From Burkholderiaceae bacterium (GTDB lineage: Bacteria > Pseudomonadota > Gammaproteobacteria > Burkholderiales > Burkholderiaceae_C): DNA of 64,000 nt. Made by a program: the position numbers and the translations under genes. The stretch covers positions 1 through 64,000 of the forward strand of contig JAKLLA010000013.1 in NCBI GenBank assembly GCA_023150375.1. Reading direction: 5' to 3'. Shown piece by piece: positions 32,594 through 41,067 of the stretch (positions are counted from its first letter, which is position 1; the number at the start of each line of letters is the position of its first letter). The notes under the pieces are model-generated. The model worked only from the letters and a program-made list of their open reading frames with translations. It was not told the DNA's origin and did no database searches.

Positions 32594-32611
32594 TATGTCG
32601 GCGCTTGCATA
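32594..32611. promoter_or_regulatory. inverted repeat in the tupB-moeA divergent promoter
   Basis: TATGTC (32594-32599), six bases, and TGCATA (32606-32611) repeat the pattern found at 30019-30036 with the same spacing; ten of the twelve half-site bases agree. It is 127 bases from the tupB start and 60 from the moeA start, so it can serve both directions. Confidence 0.6.
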
Positions 32612-32670
32612 AGGCTCTCGGCAGGCGGGCTGGCCGTCGCGGCGGCACGCTGGCTATCATCCTGGCCACC

Positions 32671-33960
32671 ATGTCCGAACTCGGCCCCTCCCCCCTCACC
32701 GCCCACGAAGACAACCTGGCCGTCGACGCTGCGCGCGCCGCGATCGCCGCCGCGCTGCAGCCCATCGACGCTGTCGAACCGGTGGGCCTGGGCGAGGCGC
32801 TCGGACGTGTGCTGGCCGAGGACGTGATCTCGCCGATCGACGTGCCCGCGCACGACAACTCGGCGATGGACGGCTACGCCTTCGCCGCCGCCGACCTGGC
32901 CGTCGACGCACCCACCTTGCTGCAGACGGTGGGCACCGCCTTCGCCGGCACGCCCTGGAACGGCCCGGTCGGCCCTGGCCAGTGCCTGCGCATCATGACC
33001 GGTGCGGTGCTGCCGGCCGGGCTGGACACGGTGGTGCCGCAGGAGCTGGTGAGCGTCGTCGACGGCCGGGTGACGATTCCCCCCGGCGTCATCCGCGCCT
33101 TCGAGAACCGCCGCCTGCGGGGCGAGGACCTGGCACGCGGCCGCCCGGCGCTGACCGCCGGGCGCGTGCTGCGGCCGGCCGACCTGGGCCTGATCGCCTC
33201 GCTGGGCATCCCGGCCGTGCCGGTGCGCCGCCGCCTGCGCGTGGCGGTGTTCTCTACCGGCGACGAACTGCGCAGCGCGGGCGAGCCGCTCGAGCCCGGC
33301 TGCATCTACGACAGCAACCGCTTCACGCTGCTGGCGGCGGTGCGGCGCCTGGGCATGGAGGCGATCGACCTCGGCCTGGTGCGCGACGACCCGGCCGCCC
33401 TCGAGGCCACGCTCGAGCGCGCCGCCCGCGAGGCCGATGCGGTGCTGACCAGCGGCGGCGTCAGCGTGGGCGATGCCGACCACACCCGCGACCTGCTCGC
33501 CCGCATGGGCGAGGTGGCCTTCTGGAAGGTGGCCATGCGCCCGGGGCGACCCTTCGCCTTCGGGCCGATCCGCGCCAGCGGCGCCGCCGATCGGCGCGAT
33601 GCCCGGCCGGTCTGGCTGTTCGCGCTGCCGGGCAACCCCGTGGCCAGCCTGGTGACCTTCTACGTCTTCGCCCGCGAAGGCCTGCTGCGCCTGGCCGGCG
33701 CCCAGGCCGAGCCGCTGCCCGCGCTGCCGGTGCGCAGCGCCGCGGCGATCCGCAAGCGCCCCGGACGCAGCGAGTTCCAGCGCGGCCGGCTGCGCCGCGC
33801 CGCCGATGGGGCCTGGGAGGTGGCGATCACCGGCGCGCAGGGCGCGGGCATCCTGCGCAGCATGTGCGAGGCCGACTGCCTGGTGCTGCTGCGCCACGAC
33901 CAGGGCTCGGTCGCTGCGGGCGAGCCGGTCGAGGTCTGGCCCTTCGACGCGCTGGTCTGA
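32671..33960 (+). CDS. moeA: molybdopterin/tungstopterin insertion protein MoeA
   Basis: The 429-residue product is a complete Moe[20 protein letters not shown] near the N-terminus, [19 protein letters not shown], the MogA-like domain with VFSTGDEL and [17 protein letters not shown], and the C-terminal [18 protein letters not shown]. MoeA inserts molybdate or tungstate into adenylylated pterin. Its position, divergent from tupBCA and near the AOR operon, suggests that this copy serves the tungsten cofactor; whether the genome has a second moeA for molybdenum cannot be seen here. The ATG at 32671 is the first with a protein-like sequence; the frame upstream is open but not coding. Confidence 0.92.
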   Translation: MSELGPSPLTAHEDNLAVDAARAAIAAALQPIDAVEPVGLGEALGRVLAEDVISPIDVPAHDNSAMDGYAFAAADLAVDAPTLLQTVGTAFAGTPWNGPVGPGQCLRIMTGAVLPAGLDTVVPQELVSVVDGRVTIPPGVIRAFENRRLRGEDLARGRPALTAGRVLRPADLGLIASLGIPAVPVRRRLRVAVFSTGDELRSAGEPLEPGCIYDSNRFTLLAAVRRLGMEAIDLGLVRDDPAALEATLERAAREADAVLTSGGVSVGDADHTRDLLARMGEVAFWKVAMRPGRPFAFGPIRASGAADRRDARPVWLFALPGNPVASLVTFYVFAREGLLRLAGAQAEPLPALPVRSAAAIRKRPGRSEFQRGRLRRAADGAWEVAITGAQGAGILRSMCEADCLVLLRHDQGSVAAGEPVEVWPFDALV

Positions 33961-34150
33961 GAGGCCGGGGCAGCCGCCGGATCCCGGGGCGGCCGCGCCG
34001 CCGCTGCACGGCCTTTGCGCGACGCGGCACAGCCGGCCGTCACAGCGCCGGGGCACAGGTGTTAGAGCCTGGAGCAGTCTTCAGGGTGAACCCCGAAGCC
34101 CGACGCGCCGACGGGGTCGCACCTGCCCTCCGAAGAGCCCTCGGCGGCCC

Positions 34151-34166
34151 TGGCACGGTTGTCGCT
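34151..34166 (+). promoter_or_regulatory. sigma-54-type -24/-12 promoter before the PQQ dehydrogenase gene
   Basis: TGGCAC (34151-34156), five bases, then TCGCT (34162-34166) gives GG-N10-GC with one mismatch to TGGCAC-N5-TTGCT. It lies 66 bases before the ATG. PQQ alcohol dehydrogenases of related bacteria are known to be activated by sigma-54-dependent regulators; no such activator gene is in the window. Confidence 0.5.
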
Positions 34167-34231
34167 CAGGAAGAATTCCCGAGCAGCGCCTGGCGGCGTT
34201 GCCGTGTCACCCTTCCACGAGGAGACTGTTC

Positions 34232-35971
34232 ATGCAAAAGAAACTCTTGGGCCTGCTGATCGGCGCCGGCCTGGCGTCCTTCGCCGCCCACGCTGCGGTC
34301 ACGGACCAGATGATCGAGAACGACGCCAAGACCACCGGCGACGTGGTCAGCTGGGGCATCGGCCAGCAGGGCCAGCGCTACTCGCCGCTCAAGCAGATCA
34401 ACACCTCCACGGTGGGCAAGCTGGTGCCGGTGTGGTCCTTCTCCTTCGGCGGCGAGAAGCAGCGCGGCCAGGAGAGCCAGCCGCTGATCCACAACGGCAA
34501 GATGTTCGTCACCGGCTCCTACTCGCGCATCTTTGCGCTGGACGCCAAGACCGGCAAGAAGCTCTGGAAGTACGAGCACCGCCTGCCCGACGGCATCATG
34601 CCCTGCTGCGACGTGATCAACCGCGGCGCCGCGCTCTACGACAACCTGGTGATCTTCGCCACGCTGGACGCCCAGCTGGTCGCGCTGAACCAGGACACCG
34701 GCGAGGTGGTCTGGAAGGAGAAGATCGACAACTACGCCGACGGCTACTCCGCTTCGGCCGCCCCGCTGATCGCCCAGGGCCTGCTGCTGACCGGCGTGTC
34801 CGGCGGCGAGTTCGGCGTGGTCGGCCGCGTCGAGGCGCGCGACCCGAAGACCGGCAACCTGGTCTGGGTGCGCCCGGTGGTCGAAGGCCACATGGGCTAC
34901 AAGTTCGACAAGGACGGCAAGAAGATCGAGAACGGCATCTCCGGCACCCAGGGCAAGACCTGGCCGGGCGACCTGTGGAAGACCGGCGGCGCGGCCACCT
35001 GGCTGGGCGGCACCTACAACCCGAAGACCGGCCTGGCCTACTTCGGCACCGGCAACCCGGCGCCCTGGAACAGCCACCTGCGCAAGGGTGACAACCTCTT
35101 CAGCTGCTCGACCGTCGCGATCGACGTGAAGACCGGCCAGATCGTCTGGCACTACCAGAACACGCCGAACGACGGCTGGGACTTCGACGGCGTCAACGAG
35201 TTCGTCACCTACGACGAGGGCGGCAAGATCCTGGGCGGCAAGGCCGACCGCAACGGCTTCTTCTACGTCAACGACGCCAAGACCGGCCAGCTGGTCAACG
35301 CCTTCCCCTTCGTCAAGAAAGTGACCTGGGCCACCGGCATCGACCTGAAGACCGGCCGTCCCAACTTCGTGCCCGAGAACCGCCCCGGCGACCCGACCGC
35401 CGGCGCCGACGGCAAGAAGGGCAACACGGTGTTCTCGGCGCCCTCCTTCCTGGGCGGCAAGAACCAGATGCCGATGGCCTACTCGCCGGAGACCAAGCTG
35501 TTCTACGTGCCGGCCAACGAGTGGGGCATGGAGATCTGGAACGAGCCGATCACCTACAAGAAGGGTGCGGCCTACCTGGGCGCGGGCTTCACCATCAAGA
35601 CGCTGGGCGACGGCCCGATCGGGGCCCTGCGCGCCATCGACCCGAAGACCGGCAAGATCGTCTGGGAAGCCCCCAACAACGCGCCGCTGTGGGGCGGCGT
35701 GCTGACCACCGGCGGCAACCTGGTGTTCTGGGGCACGCCTGAAGGCTACCTGCAGGCCGCCGACGCCAAGACCGGCAAGATCGTCTGGAAGTTCCAGACC
35801 GGCTCGGGCGTCGTGGCGCCCCCGATCACCTGGGAAGACAAGGGCGAGCAGTACGTCGCCGTGGTCTCCGGCTGGGGTGGCGCGGTGCCGCTGTGGGGCG
35901 GCGACGTGGCCAAGAAGGTGAACTACCTCGAGCAGGGCGGCTCGGTCTGGGTGTTCAAGCTGATGAAGTGA
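34232..35971 (+). CDS. PQQ-dependent alcohol dehydrogenase, probably lanthanide type
   Basis: The 579-residue product is exported (signal peptide [21 protein letters not shown]) and consists of an eight-bladed propeller with tryptophan-docking repeats (for example [20 protein letters not shown] and [16 protein letters not shown]). The vicinal disulfide is present in IMPCCDV. The catalytic Asp317 is followed by Asp319 in GWDFDGVNE; this Asp-X-Asp pattern is characteristic of lanthanide-dependent enzymes (XoxF, PedH), whereas calcium enzymes have Ala or Ser there. No haem-binding CxxCH is present, so it is a quinoprotein, not a quinohaemoprotein, and needs an external cytochrome c that is not encoded nearby. 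It should oxidise a primary alcohol to aldehyde in the periplasm. Proximity to the tungsten AOR suggests a two-step alcohol oxidation. Confidence 0.9.
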   Translation: MQKKLLGLLIGAGLASFAAHAAVTDQMIENDAKTTGDVVSWGIGQQGQRYSPLKQINTSTVGKLVPVWSFSFGGEKQRGQESQPLIHNGKMFVTGSYSRIFALDAKTGKKLWKYEHRLPDGIMPCCDVINRGAALYDNLVIFATLDAQLVALNQDTGEVVWKEKIDNYADGYSASAAPLIAQGLLLTGVSGGEFGVVGRVEARDPKTGNLVWVRPVVEGHMGYKFDKDGKKIENGISGTQGKTWPGDLWKTGGAATWLGGTYNPKTGLAYFGTGNPAPWNSHLRKGDNLFSCSTVAIDVKTGQIVWHYQNTPNDGWDFDGVNEFVTYDEGGKILGGKADRNGFFYVNDAKTGQLVNAFPFVKKVTWATGIDLKTGRPNFVPENRPGDPTAGADGKKGNTVFSAPSFLGGKNQMPMAYSPETKLFYVPANEWGMEIWNEPITYKKGAAYLGAGFTIKTLGDGPIGALRAIDPKTGKIVWEAPNNAPLWGGVLTTGGNLVFWGTPEGYLQAADAKTGKIVWKFQTGSGVVAPPITWEDKGEQYVAVVSGWGGAVPLWGGDVAKKVNYLEQGGSVWVFKLMK

Positions 35972-36041
35972 GCCCGAGCGGGCCGGCCGGTGCCGGCCTG
36001 TACAGGCCCCGGGAGGGACGGCCCCCTCCCCGCGGCGCCTC

Positions 36042-36064
36042 GAACCCCGCCCCGTGCGGGGTTC
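36042..36064. terminator. hairpin between convergent PQQ dehydrogenase and pirin genes
   Basis: GAACCCCGC (36042-36050) pairs with GCGGGGTTC (36056-36064) over a five-base loop, followed by GTCGTTT on the plus strand. The position 70 bases after the dehydrogenase stop and seven before the pirin stop fits a shared terminator, although the T-run is weak. Confidence 0.6.
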
Positions 36065-36070
36065 GTCGTT

Positions 36071-36958
36071 TCAGCGGCTCGCTTCCATCTGCCCGAAGCG
36101 GCCGGCCTGGAAGTCCTCGAAGGCCTGCACGATCTCCTCGCGGCGGGTCATCACGAAGGGACCGTAGCCGACCACCGGCTGGCCCAGCGGCTCGCCGGAC
36201 AGCAGCAGCAGCCGCGCCTCGCCCTCGGACTCGAGTTCGACCTGCGTGCCCTCGGCCGAGAAGGACAGCAGTTGCGCGGCGCCCACGCCCCGGCCGTCGG
36301 CCAGGCGCAGCCGGCCCTCGCGCAGCAGCAGCTGCACCGGCCAGCCCTCGGGCTGCGCCAGCCGCAGCCGGGCCGCGCGCTGCAGGTGCAGATCCCAGAC
36401 GTTCATCGGCGAGAAGGTGCGCGCGGGCCCGCGCAGCTCGCCCTGGGCACCGGCGATCAGACGCATCGCGCCGACCTCGCGGCCGTCGACGTCGTGCAGC
36501 GGCGCCGTGACGATCCGTGCCGCGTCGATGGCCTGGTAGCCCGGCGGGCAGAGCTTGTGCCGCGCCGGCAGGTCCACCCAGAGCTGCACCATCTCGAAGG
36601 GTCCGCCCTGGCGGGCGTAGTCGGCCGAGTGGAACTCGTCGTGCAGGATGCCGGCGCCGGCGGTCATCCACTGCACGTCGCCGGGGCCGATCACCCCGCC
36701 CTGCCCGGTCGAATCGCGGTGCTCGACCTCGCCGGCATAGACCAGGGTCACCGTCTCGAAGCCGCGGTGCGGGTGCGCGCCCACACCGCGCCGCGTGGCC
36801 GTGGGCTCGAAGCGCGTCGGCGCGGCGTAGTCGAGCATCAGGAAGGGGCTGCGCGCGGTGGCGCCGGCGTCGTAGCCGAACATGCCGTGCACCGGAAAGC
36901 CGTCGCCCACCCAGTGGCGAGCGGGCGCGGGGCGGATCGAGGTCATCTGCTTGGTCAT
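36071..36958 (-). CDS. pirin-family protein
   Basis: The 295-residue product has the double cupin fold of pirins: the metal ligands fall in AHPHRGFETVTLVYAGEVEHRDSTG, followed by VQWMTAGAGILHDEF, and the C-terminal pirin domain contains LLLSGEPLGQPVVGYGPFVM. Bacterial pirins bind iron or nickel; some have quercetinase activity, others act on partner enzymes. The context (PQQ dehydrogenase on one side, acyl-CoA synthetase on the other) does not define a role. The ATG at 36958 follows CAGGAG at a normal distance. Confidence 0.88.
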   Translation of the reverse strand: MTKQMTSIRPAPARHWVGDGFPVHGMFGYDAGATARSPFLMLDYAAPTRFEPTATRRGVGAHPHRGFETVTLVYAGEVEHRDSTGQGGVIGPGDVQWMTAGAGILHDEFHSADYARQGGPFEMVQLWVDLPARHKLCPPGYQAIDAARIVTAPLHDVDGREVGAMRLIAGAQGELRGPARTFSPMNVWDLHLQRAARLRLAQPEGWPVQLLLREGRLRLADGRGVGAAQLLSFSAEGTQVELESEGEARLLLLSGEPLGQPVVGYGPFVMTRREEIVQAFEDFQAGRFGQMEASR

Positions 36959-37114
36959 CCAGGACTCCTGAGGCGGGCGCCTCCAGGCGCCCTGCACGAG
37001 CCCGATGATGCCCAGCGCAGGCCCGCCCGGCATCCTGTGGGGCTGAACACGACGTTCGAGGGCGGCGAACGCGGCCGCCAGCCCGACGCCGGCAAGCGCA
37101 CCGCCTGCCCGCCC

Positions 37115-38920
37115 TCAGCCTCGTGCCGCCCGCTCCAGCTCCTGCTGCCGCAGCAGCCGGCGCTGCACCTTGCCGGTGGTGGTCATGGGCAGGGCGTCGA
37201 TGAACTCGATCTCCTTGGGGTACTCGTAGGGCGCCAGCCGCCCGCGCACATGGGCCTGCAGCGCCTCGACCAGGTCGGGGCCGGGCGCGAAGCCCGGTGC
37301 CAGCACCACGTAGGCCTTGACCAGGGCGCCGCGCTCGGCGTCGGGCTTGGGCACCACCGCCGCGTTGGCCACCGCCGGGTGCTTGACCAGGCAGTTCTCC
37401 ACCTCGCCCGGGCCGATGCGGTAGCCGGCGGCCTTGAAGACATCGTCGGCCCGGCCCTGGTACCAGAGGTAGCCGTCCTCGTCCATCACCGCGGTGTCGC
37501 CGGTGCGGCACCAGCTGTCCTCGGGCGTGCCGGTGTACTTGGCGCGCGTGGCCGCCTCGTTGCGCCAGTAGCCCAGGAAGAACACCGGGTCGGGCGTGCC
37601 ATGCCGGTCGCGGCGGTGCACCGCCACCTCGCCGGGCGTGCCGCGCGGGCATTCCTGCCCGGCCTCGTCGATCACCGCGACGCGGTGGCCCGGATAGGCG
37701 CGGCCCATGCTGCCCGGCCGCGCCGGCCAGCCGGGCCGGCAGCGCCCGTCGGGGCCGGCCAGATGCGCGCAGTTGCCGACCACGTAGTTGATCTCGGTCT
37801 GGCCGAACATCTCGTTGACCGGCACCCCCAGCGCGTCGCGGCACCAGCCGAACAGCGCATCGCCCACCGCCTCGCCGGCGCTCATGAGCGCACGCAGGCG
37901 CAGGCGGTACTGGCGGGCCGGCTCGGGGCAGGCCTTCATCATCGCCTTCAGCGCGGTGGGGAAGAGAAAGGCATGCGTGACGCGATGGCGCTCGAGCAGC
38001 TCGAAGGCGCGCTGCGGCGTGAACCGCCCCGGGCTGCCGACCACGGTGGCGCCGAAGTACAGCGTGGGCAGCAGCACGTCCATCAGCCCGCCGGTCCAGG
38101 CCCAGTCGGCCGGGCTCCAGAACACCGGCGCATCGATCTCCCCGTCGGCCGCCGGCGCGACCTGCGGAAAGCCGTTCTGGCTGCAGACGAAGCCGCTCAG
38201 GTTGCCCAGCAGCGCGCGCTGCGGGATCAGCGCGCCCTTGGGCGGCCCGGTGGTGCCGCTGGTGTAGATCAGCACCGCCGCATCGTCGGCGAGGCTGTCC
38301 ACCGGCGCGAAGGCGGCATCGCCCGGGGCCTGCGGCGGCAGCCTCTGGACCTCGTCCCAGTCGAGCAGGCCCAGGCCGGCCGGCGTGGCGAGGCGGGCGC
38401 CGCGCGGGCCCACCACGATCAGAGTGGCCAGCGCCGGCGCCTGGGCCTGCGCCTGGACGACGGCCGACAGGGCGCCGGCATCGACGATGGCCAGCCGGGC
38501 GCCGCTGTCGTGCAGGCGCATCGCCAGCGCCTCGGGGCCGAACAGCAGCGACAGCGGCATGACCACCGCGCCGAGCTGGTACAGCGCGAAGTGCGCCACC
38601 GCGGTCTCGACGCACTGCGGCAGCACCACCGCGACGCGGTCGCCGCGGGCCACACCGAGCCGGCGCAGCGCGTGCGCCAGCCGGTCGACCCGGGTCTGCA
38701 GCTCACCATAGGTGCAGCGCTCGGGCGCGGCGCCCTCGCGGTCGATGCACAGCGCCAGCGCCTGCGGCGTGGCCTGCGCCCAGCGGGTGCAGCAGGCCTG
38801 CGCGATGTTCCAGCGCGCCGGCTGCGGCCAGCGGTGCGCCTGCAGCAGGGCTTCGTGCGCGTCGTCGCCGTCGCAGGTCACCACCGGCAGGGTGTACGGG
38901 GTCTCGGTCGGGGGGGACAT
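37115..38920 (-). CDS. AMP-forming acyl-CoA synthetase
   Basis: The 601-residue product carries the adenylate-forming enzyme motifs: YTSGTTGPPKGALIPQRAL (P-loop), GEAVGDALFGW, MFGQTEINYVVGN, the TGDTAVMDEDGYLWYQGRADD hinge block and the catalytic Lys in MTTTGKVQRRLL. It resembles the medium-chain or acetate/propionate-like CoA ligases. It would activate a carboxylic acid, and given the upstream alcohol and aldehyde oxidation genes, the acid they produce is a possible substrate (inference). It is a single gene between pirin and the HAD phosphatase; the gap to each is short but orientation agrees, so read-through is possible. Confidence 0.88.
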   Translation of the reverse strand: MSPPTETPYTLPVVTCDGDDAHEALLQAHRWPQPARWNIAQACCTRWAQATPQALALCIDREGAAPERCTYGELQTRVDRLAHALRRLGVARGDRVAVVLPQCVETAVAHFALYQLGAVVMPLSLLFGPEALAMRLHDSGARLAIVDAGALSAVVQAQAQAPALATLIVVGPRGARLATPAGLGLLDWDEVQRLPPQAPGDAAFAPVDSLADDAAVLIYTSGTTGPPKGALIPQRALLGNLSGFVCSQNGFPQVAPAADGEIDAPVFWSPADWAWTGGLMDVLLPTLYFGATVVGSPGRFTPQRAFELLERHRVTHAFLFPTALKAMMKACPEPARQYRLRLRALMSAGEAVGDALFGWCRDALGVPVNEMFGQTEINYVVGNCAHLAGPDGRCRPGWPARPGSMGRAYPGHRVAVIDEAGQECPRGTPGEVAVHRRDRHGTPDPVFFLGYWRNEAATRAKYTGTPEDSWCRTGDTAVMDEDGYLWYQGRADDVFKAAGYRIGPGEVENCLVKHPAVANAAVVPKPDAERGALVKAYVVLAPGFAPGPDLVEALQAHVRGRLAPYEYPKEIEFIDALPMTTTGKVQRRLLRQQELERAARG

Positions 38921-39046
38921 GGTGCGCAGACTAGCCCAGCGGCCGGCCGCCGGCCATCGCGATCGACCCGCAGCGCCGCCACCGGTCCGACCGGCCGGCG
39001 CGGTGCCCGGGTCCACGCCCTGCCGGCCGCCCCGTCAGCCGCCCTG

Positions 39047-39793
39047 TCAGCCCCCCTCCACCCACTCGACCAGCGCCAGCAGGTCCGGCAGTTCGAGGTG
39101 GTGGCCGCCGGTCGGCAGATCCGCCCCGTCGTCCTGCAGCGCCTGCGCCGGCCCCGGGGTATGCGCCAGGCCGGGACGGCGCAGCCAGGCGCTGTGCAGG
39201 CCGGCGCGGCGGGCGCCGACGATGTCCAGCCGCCAGTCGTCGCCGATGTGCATCACCTCCTGCGGTGCGCAGCCCAGGCGTGCGCAGGCCGCCGCGAAGA
39301 TGCGCGCATCGGGCTTGGCCACGCCGACGCCGCGCGCACTCACCCCGCCGACGAACCAGCGCGTCAGCCCGGTGGCCGCCAGGTCGGCGTTGCCGTTGGA
39401 CAGCGCCAGCAGCGGGCCGCGCGCGGCCAGCCGCTCGAGGGCCGGCGCCACGTCGTCGAACCAGGTGACCTGCTGGCGCGCGGCCAGGAAGACCTCGAAG
39501 GCCGGCTCGGCCAGCGCCACATCGTCGCCCGCCGCCTGCAGGGCCCGGCGGATCGTCAGCAGGCGCAGCGTGCTCAGGTCGTGGGCCAGCTCGGGGTGCT
39601 CGCGCCAGACCTGCGCGCGCAGGCGCAGCATGCCGGCCTCGCCGCACCAGGCCTGCGTGGCCGGCGCATGCCGGGCCAGCCAGTCGCGCAGCACGGCCTC
39701 GGCGCGCTGCAGCGTCGGCGCGATCGGCCAGAGGGTGTCGTCCAGGTCGAGGGTGAAGGCGCGCGGGCGCGCCGCACGGTGGGGCATCGTCAT
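39047..39793 (-). CDS. HAD-superfamily hydrolase
   Basis: The 248-residue product has the HAD signature FTLDLDDTLWPI near the N-terminus (nucleophile Asp16, general acid Asp18), the second motif LLALSNGNADL and the late GVAKPDARIFAAACARL and HIGDDWRLDIVGARRAGL blocks. The helical cap of class I is present. It is most similar to YjjG/phosphoglycolate-type phosphatases, but the substrate cannot be named. It is divergent from hemH with 56 bases between the starts. Confidence 0.88.
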   Translation of the reverse strand: MTMPHRAARPRAFTLDLDDTLWPIAPTLQRAEAVLRDWLARHAPATQAWCGEAGMLRLRAQVWREHPELAHDLSTLRLLTIRRALQAAGDDVALAEPAFEVFLAARQQVTWFDDVAPALERLAARGPLLALSNGNADLAATGLTRWFVGGVSARGVGVAKPDARIFAAACARLGCAPQEVMHIGDDWRLDIVGARRAGLHSAWLRRPGLAHTPGPAQALQDDGADLPTGGHHLELPDLLALVEWVEGG

Positions 39794-39849
39794 GGGCGCC
39801 AGTGTCGCCGCCGGCAGCGCTGCCCGGCGCGGGCGTGGACAATCGCGCC

Positions 39850-40959
39850 ATGGCCTTCTCTTCCCCCTTCGCTGCCGAACCCCCGCACCGCCACGGCCAG
39901 CCCGAACGCTGCGGCGTGCTGCTCGTCAACCTGGGCACGCCGGAGTCGCCCACGGCGCCGGCGGTGCGCCGCTACCTGGCGCAGTTCCTGTCCGACCCGC
40001 GCGTGGTCGAGCTGCCGCGCGCGCTGTGGCTGCCGATCCTGCACGGCATCATCCTGCGCACCCGGCCGGCCAAGTCGGCCGCCAAGTACGCCAGCATCTG
40101 GCTGCCCGAGGGCTCGCCGCTGGCGGTGTGGACCGCCAGGCAGGCCACGCTGCTGCAGGGCTACCTCGGCGAGCGCGGCACCCGGGTGGTGGTGCGCCAC
40201 GCGATGCGCTACGGCCAGCCGTCGATTGCCCGCGAACTCGACGAGCTCAAGCGCGCCGGCTGCACCCGCATCCTGGTGCTGCCGATGTACCCGCAGTACT
40301 CGGGCACCACCACTGCCAGCGTGATGGACGACGTGCACCGCTGGGGCCTGACCCAGCGCACCCTGCCCGAGCTGCGCTGGGTGCGCCAGCACCACGACGA
40401 GCCGGCCTACATCGAGGCCCTGGCGCAGCGCGTGCTCGAGACCTGGCAGCGCGAGGGCCGCGGCGACCACCTGCTGCTGAGCTTCCACGGCGTGCCCGAG
40501 CGCACCCTGCAGCTGGGCGACCCCTACCACTGCCAGTGCCTGAAGACCGCGCGGCTGCTGGCCGAACGCCTGACCCTGCCGGCCGACCGGTTCAGCGTGA
40601 GCTTCCAGAGCCGCTTCGGCCGCGCCAAGTGGCTCGAGCCCTCGACCGAGGCGACCCTCCACGCCCTGGCCAAGCGCGGCGTGAAGCATCTGCAGGTGTT
40701 CTGCCCGGGCTTCCCGGCCGACTGCCTGGAGACGCTGGAGGAGATCGCGCTGGAAGGCCGGCAGGAGTTCCTGTCGCGCGGCGGGCAGCGCTACGACCAC
40801 ATCCCCTGCCTGAACGACCACCCGGCCTGGATCCGCGCGCTGGTCGAGATCACCCAGCGCCACCTGCAGGGCTGGCCGGTCGGCGACGCGGACCAGCCCC
40901 GCCCTGCCGAGCTGGAGGCGCAGCGCCAGCGGGCGCTGGCAGCCGGGGCGAAGCAGTAG
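39850..40959 (+). CDS. hemH: ferrochelatase
   Basis: The 369-residue product is a complete HemH: GVLLVNLGTPESPTAPAVR, ILVLPMYPQYSGTTTAS, the iron-binding LLLSFHGVPERTL with the conserved His, FQSRFGRAKWLEP, and the late CLETLEEI with the conserved Glu. It inserts ferrous iron into protoporphyrin IX, the last step of haem synthesis. The start at ATG 39850 gives the usual N-terminus. It is encoded alone; the dnaK cluster, with which hemH is often loosely linked in betaproteobacteria, lies 9 kb away. Confidence 0.95.
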   Translation: MAFSSPFAAEPPHRHGQPERCGVLLVNLGTPESPTAPAVRRYLAQFLSDPRVVELPRALWLPILHGIILRTRPAKSAAKYASIWLPEGSPLAVWTARQATLLQGYLGERGTRVVVRHAMRYGQPSIARELDELKRAGCTRILVLPMYPQYSGTTTASVMDDVHRWGLTQRTLPELRWVRQHHDEPAYIEALAQRVLETWQREGRGDHLLLSFHGVPERTLQLGDPYHCQCLKTARLLAERLTLPADRFSVSFQSRFGRAKWLEPSTEATLHALAKRGVKHLQVFCPGFPADCLETLEEIALEGRQEFLSRGGQRYDHIPCLNDHPAWIRALVEITQRHLQGWPVGDADQPRPAELEAQRQRALAAGAKQ

Positions 40960-41037
40960 GCGAGGCAGCGCGACGCGCAGGCCGAGCGCCGCTCGGCCCT
41001 GCCCGAAAGGCGCCAGCGGCCGTCCCGGCGCTCGGCC

Positions 41038-41057
41038 GGCACCGGCAAGCCGGTGCC
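41038..41057. terminator. hairpin between convergent hemH and tctA
   Basis: GGCACCGG (41038-41045) pairs with CCGGTGCC (41050-41057) across CAAG. It stands between the two stops but lacks a T-run, so termination is plausible rather than clear. Confidence 0.4.
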
Positions 41058-41067
41058 TCCGACGGGC

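Noticed and set aside
35990-40324. Open frame of more than 1,400 codons on the plus strand across pirin, acyl-CoA synthetase and HAD genes
   Set aside because: Opposite real genes with clear motifs; low-complexity composition and no homology. Shadow frame.
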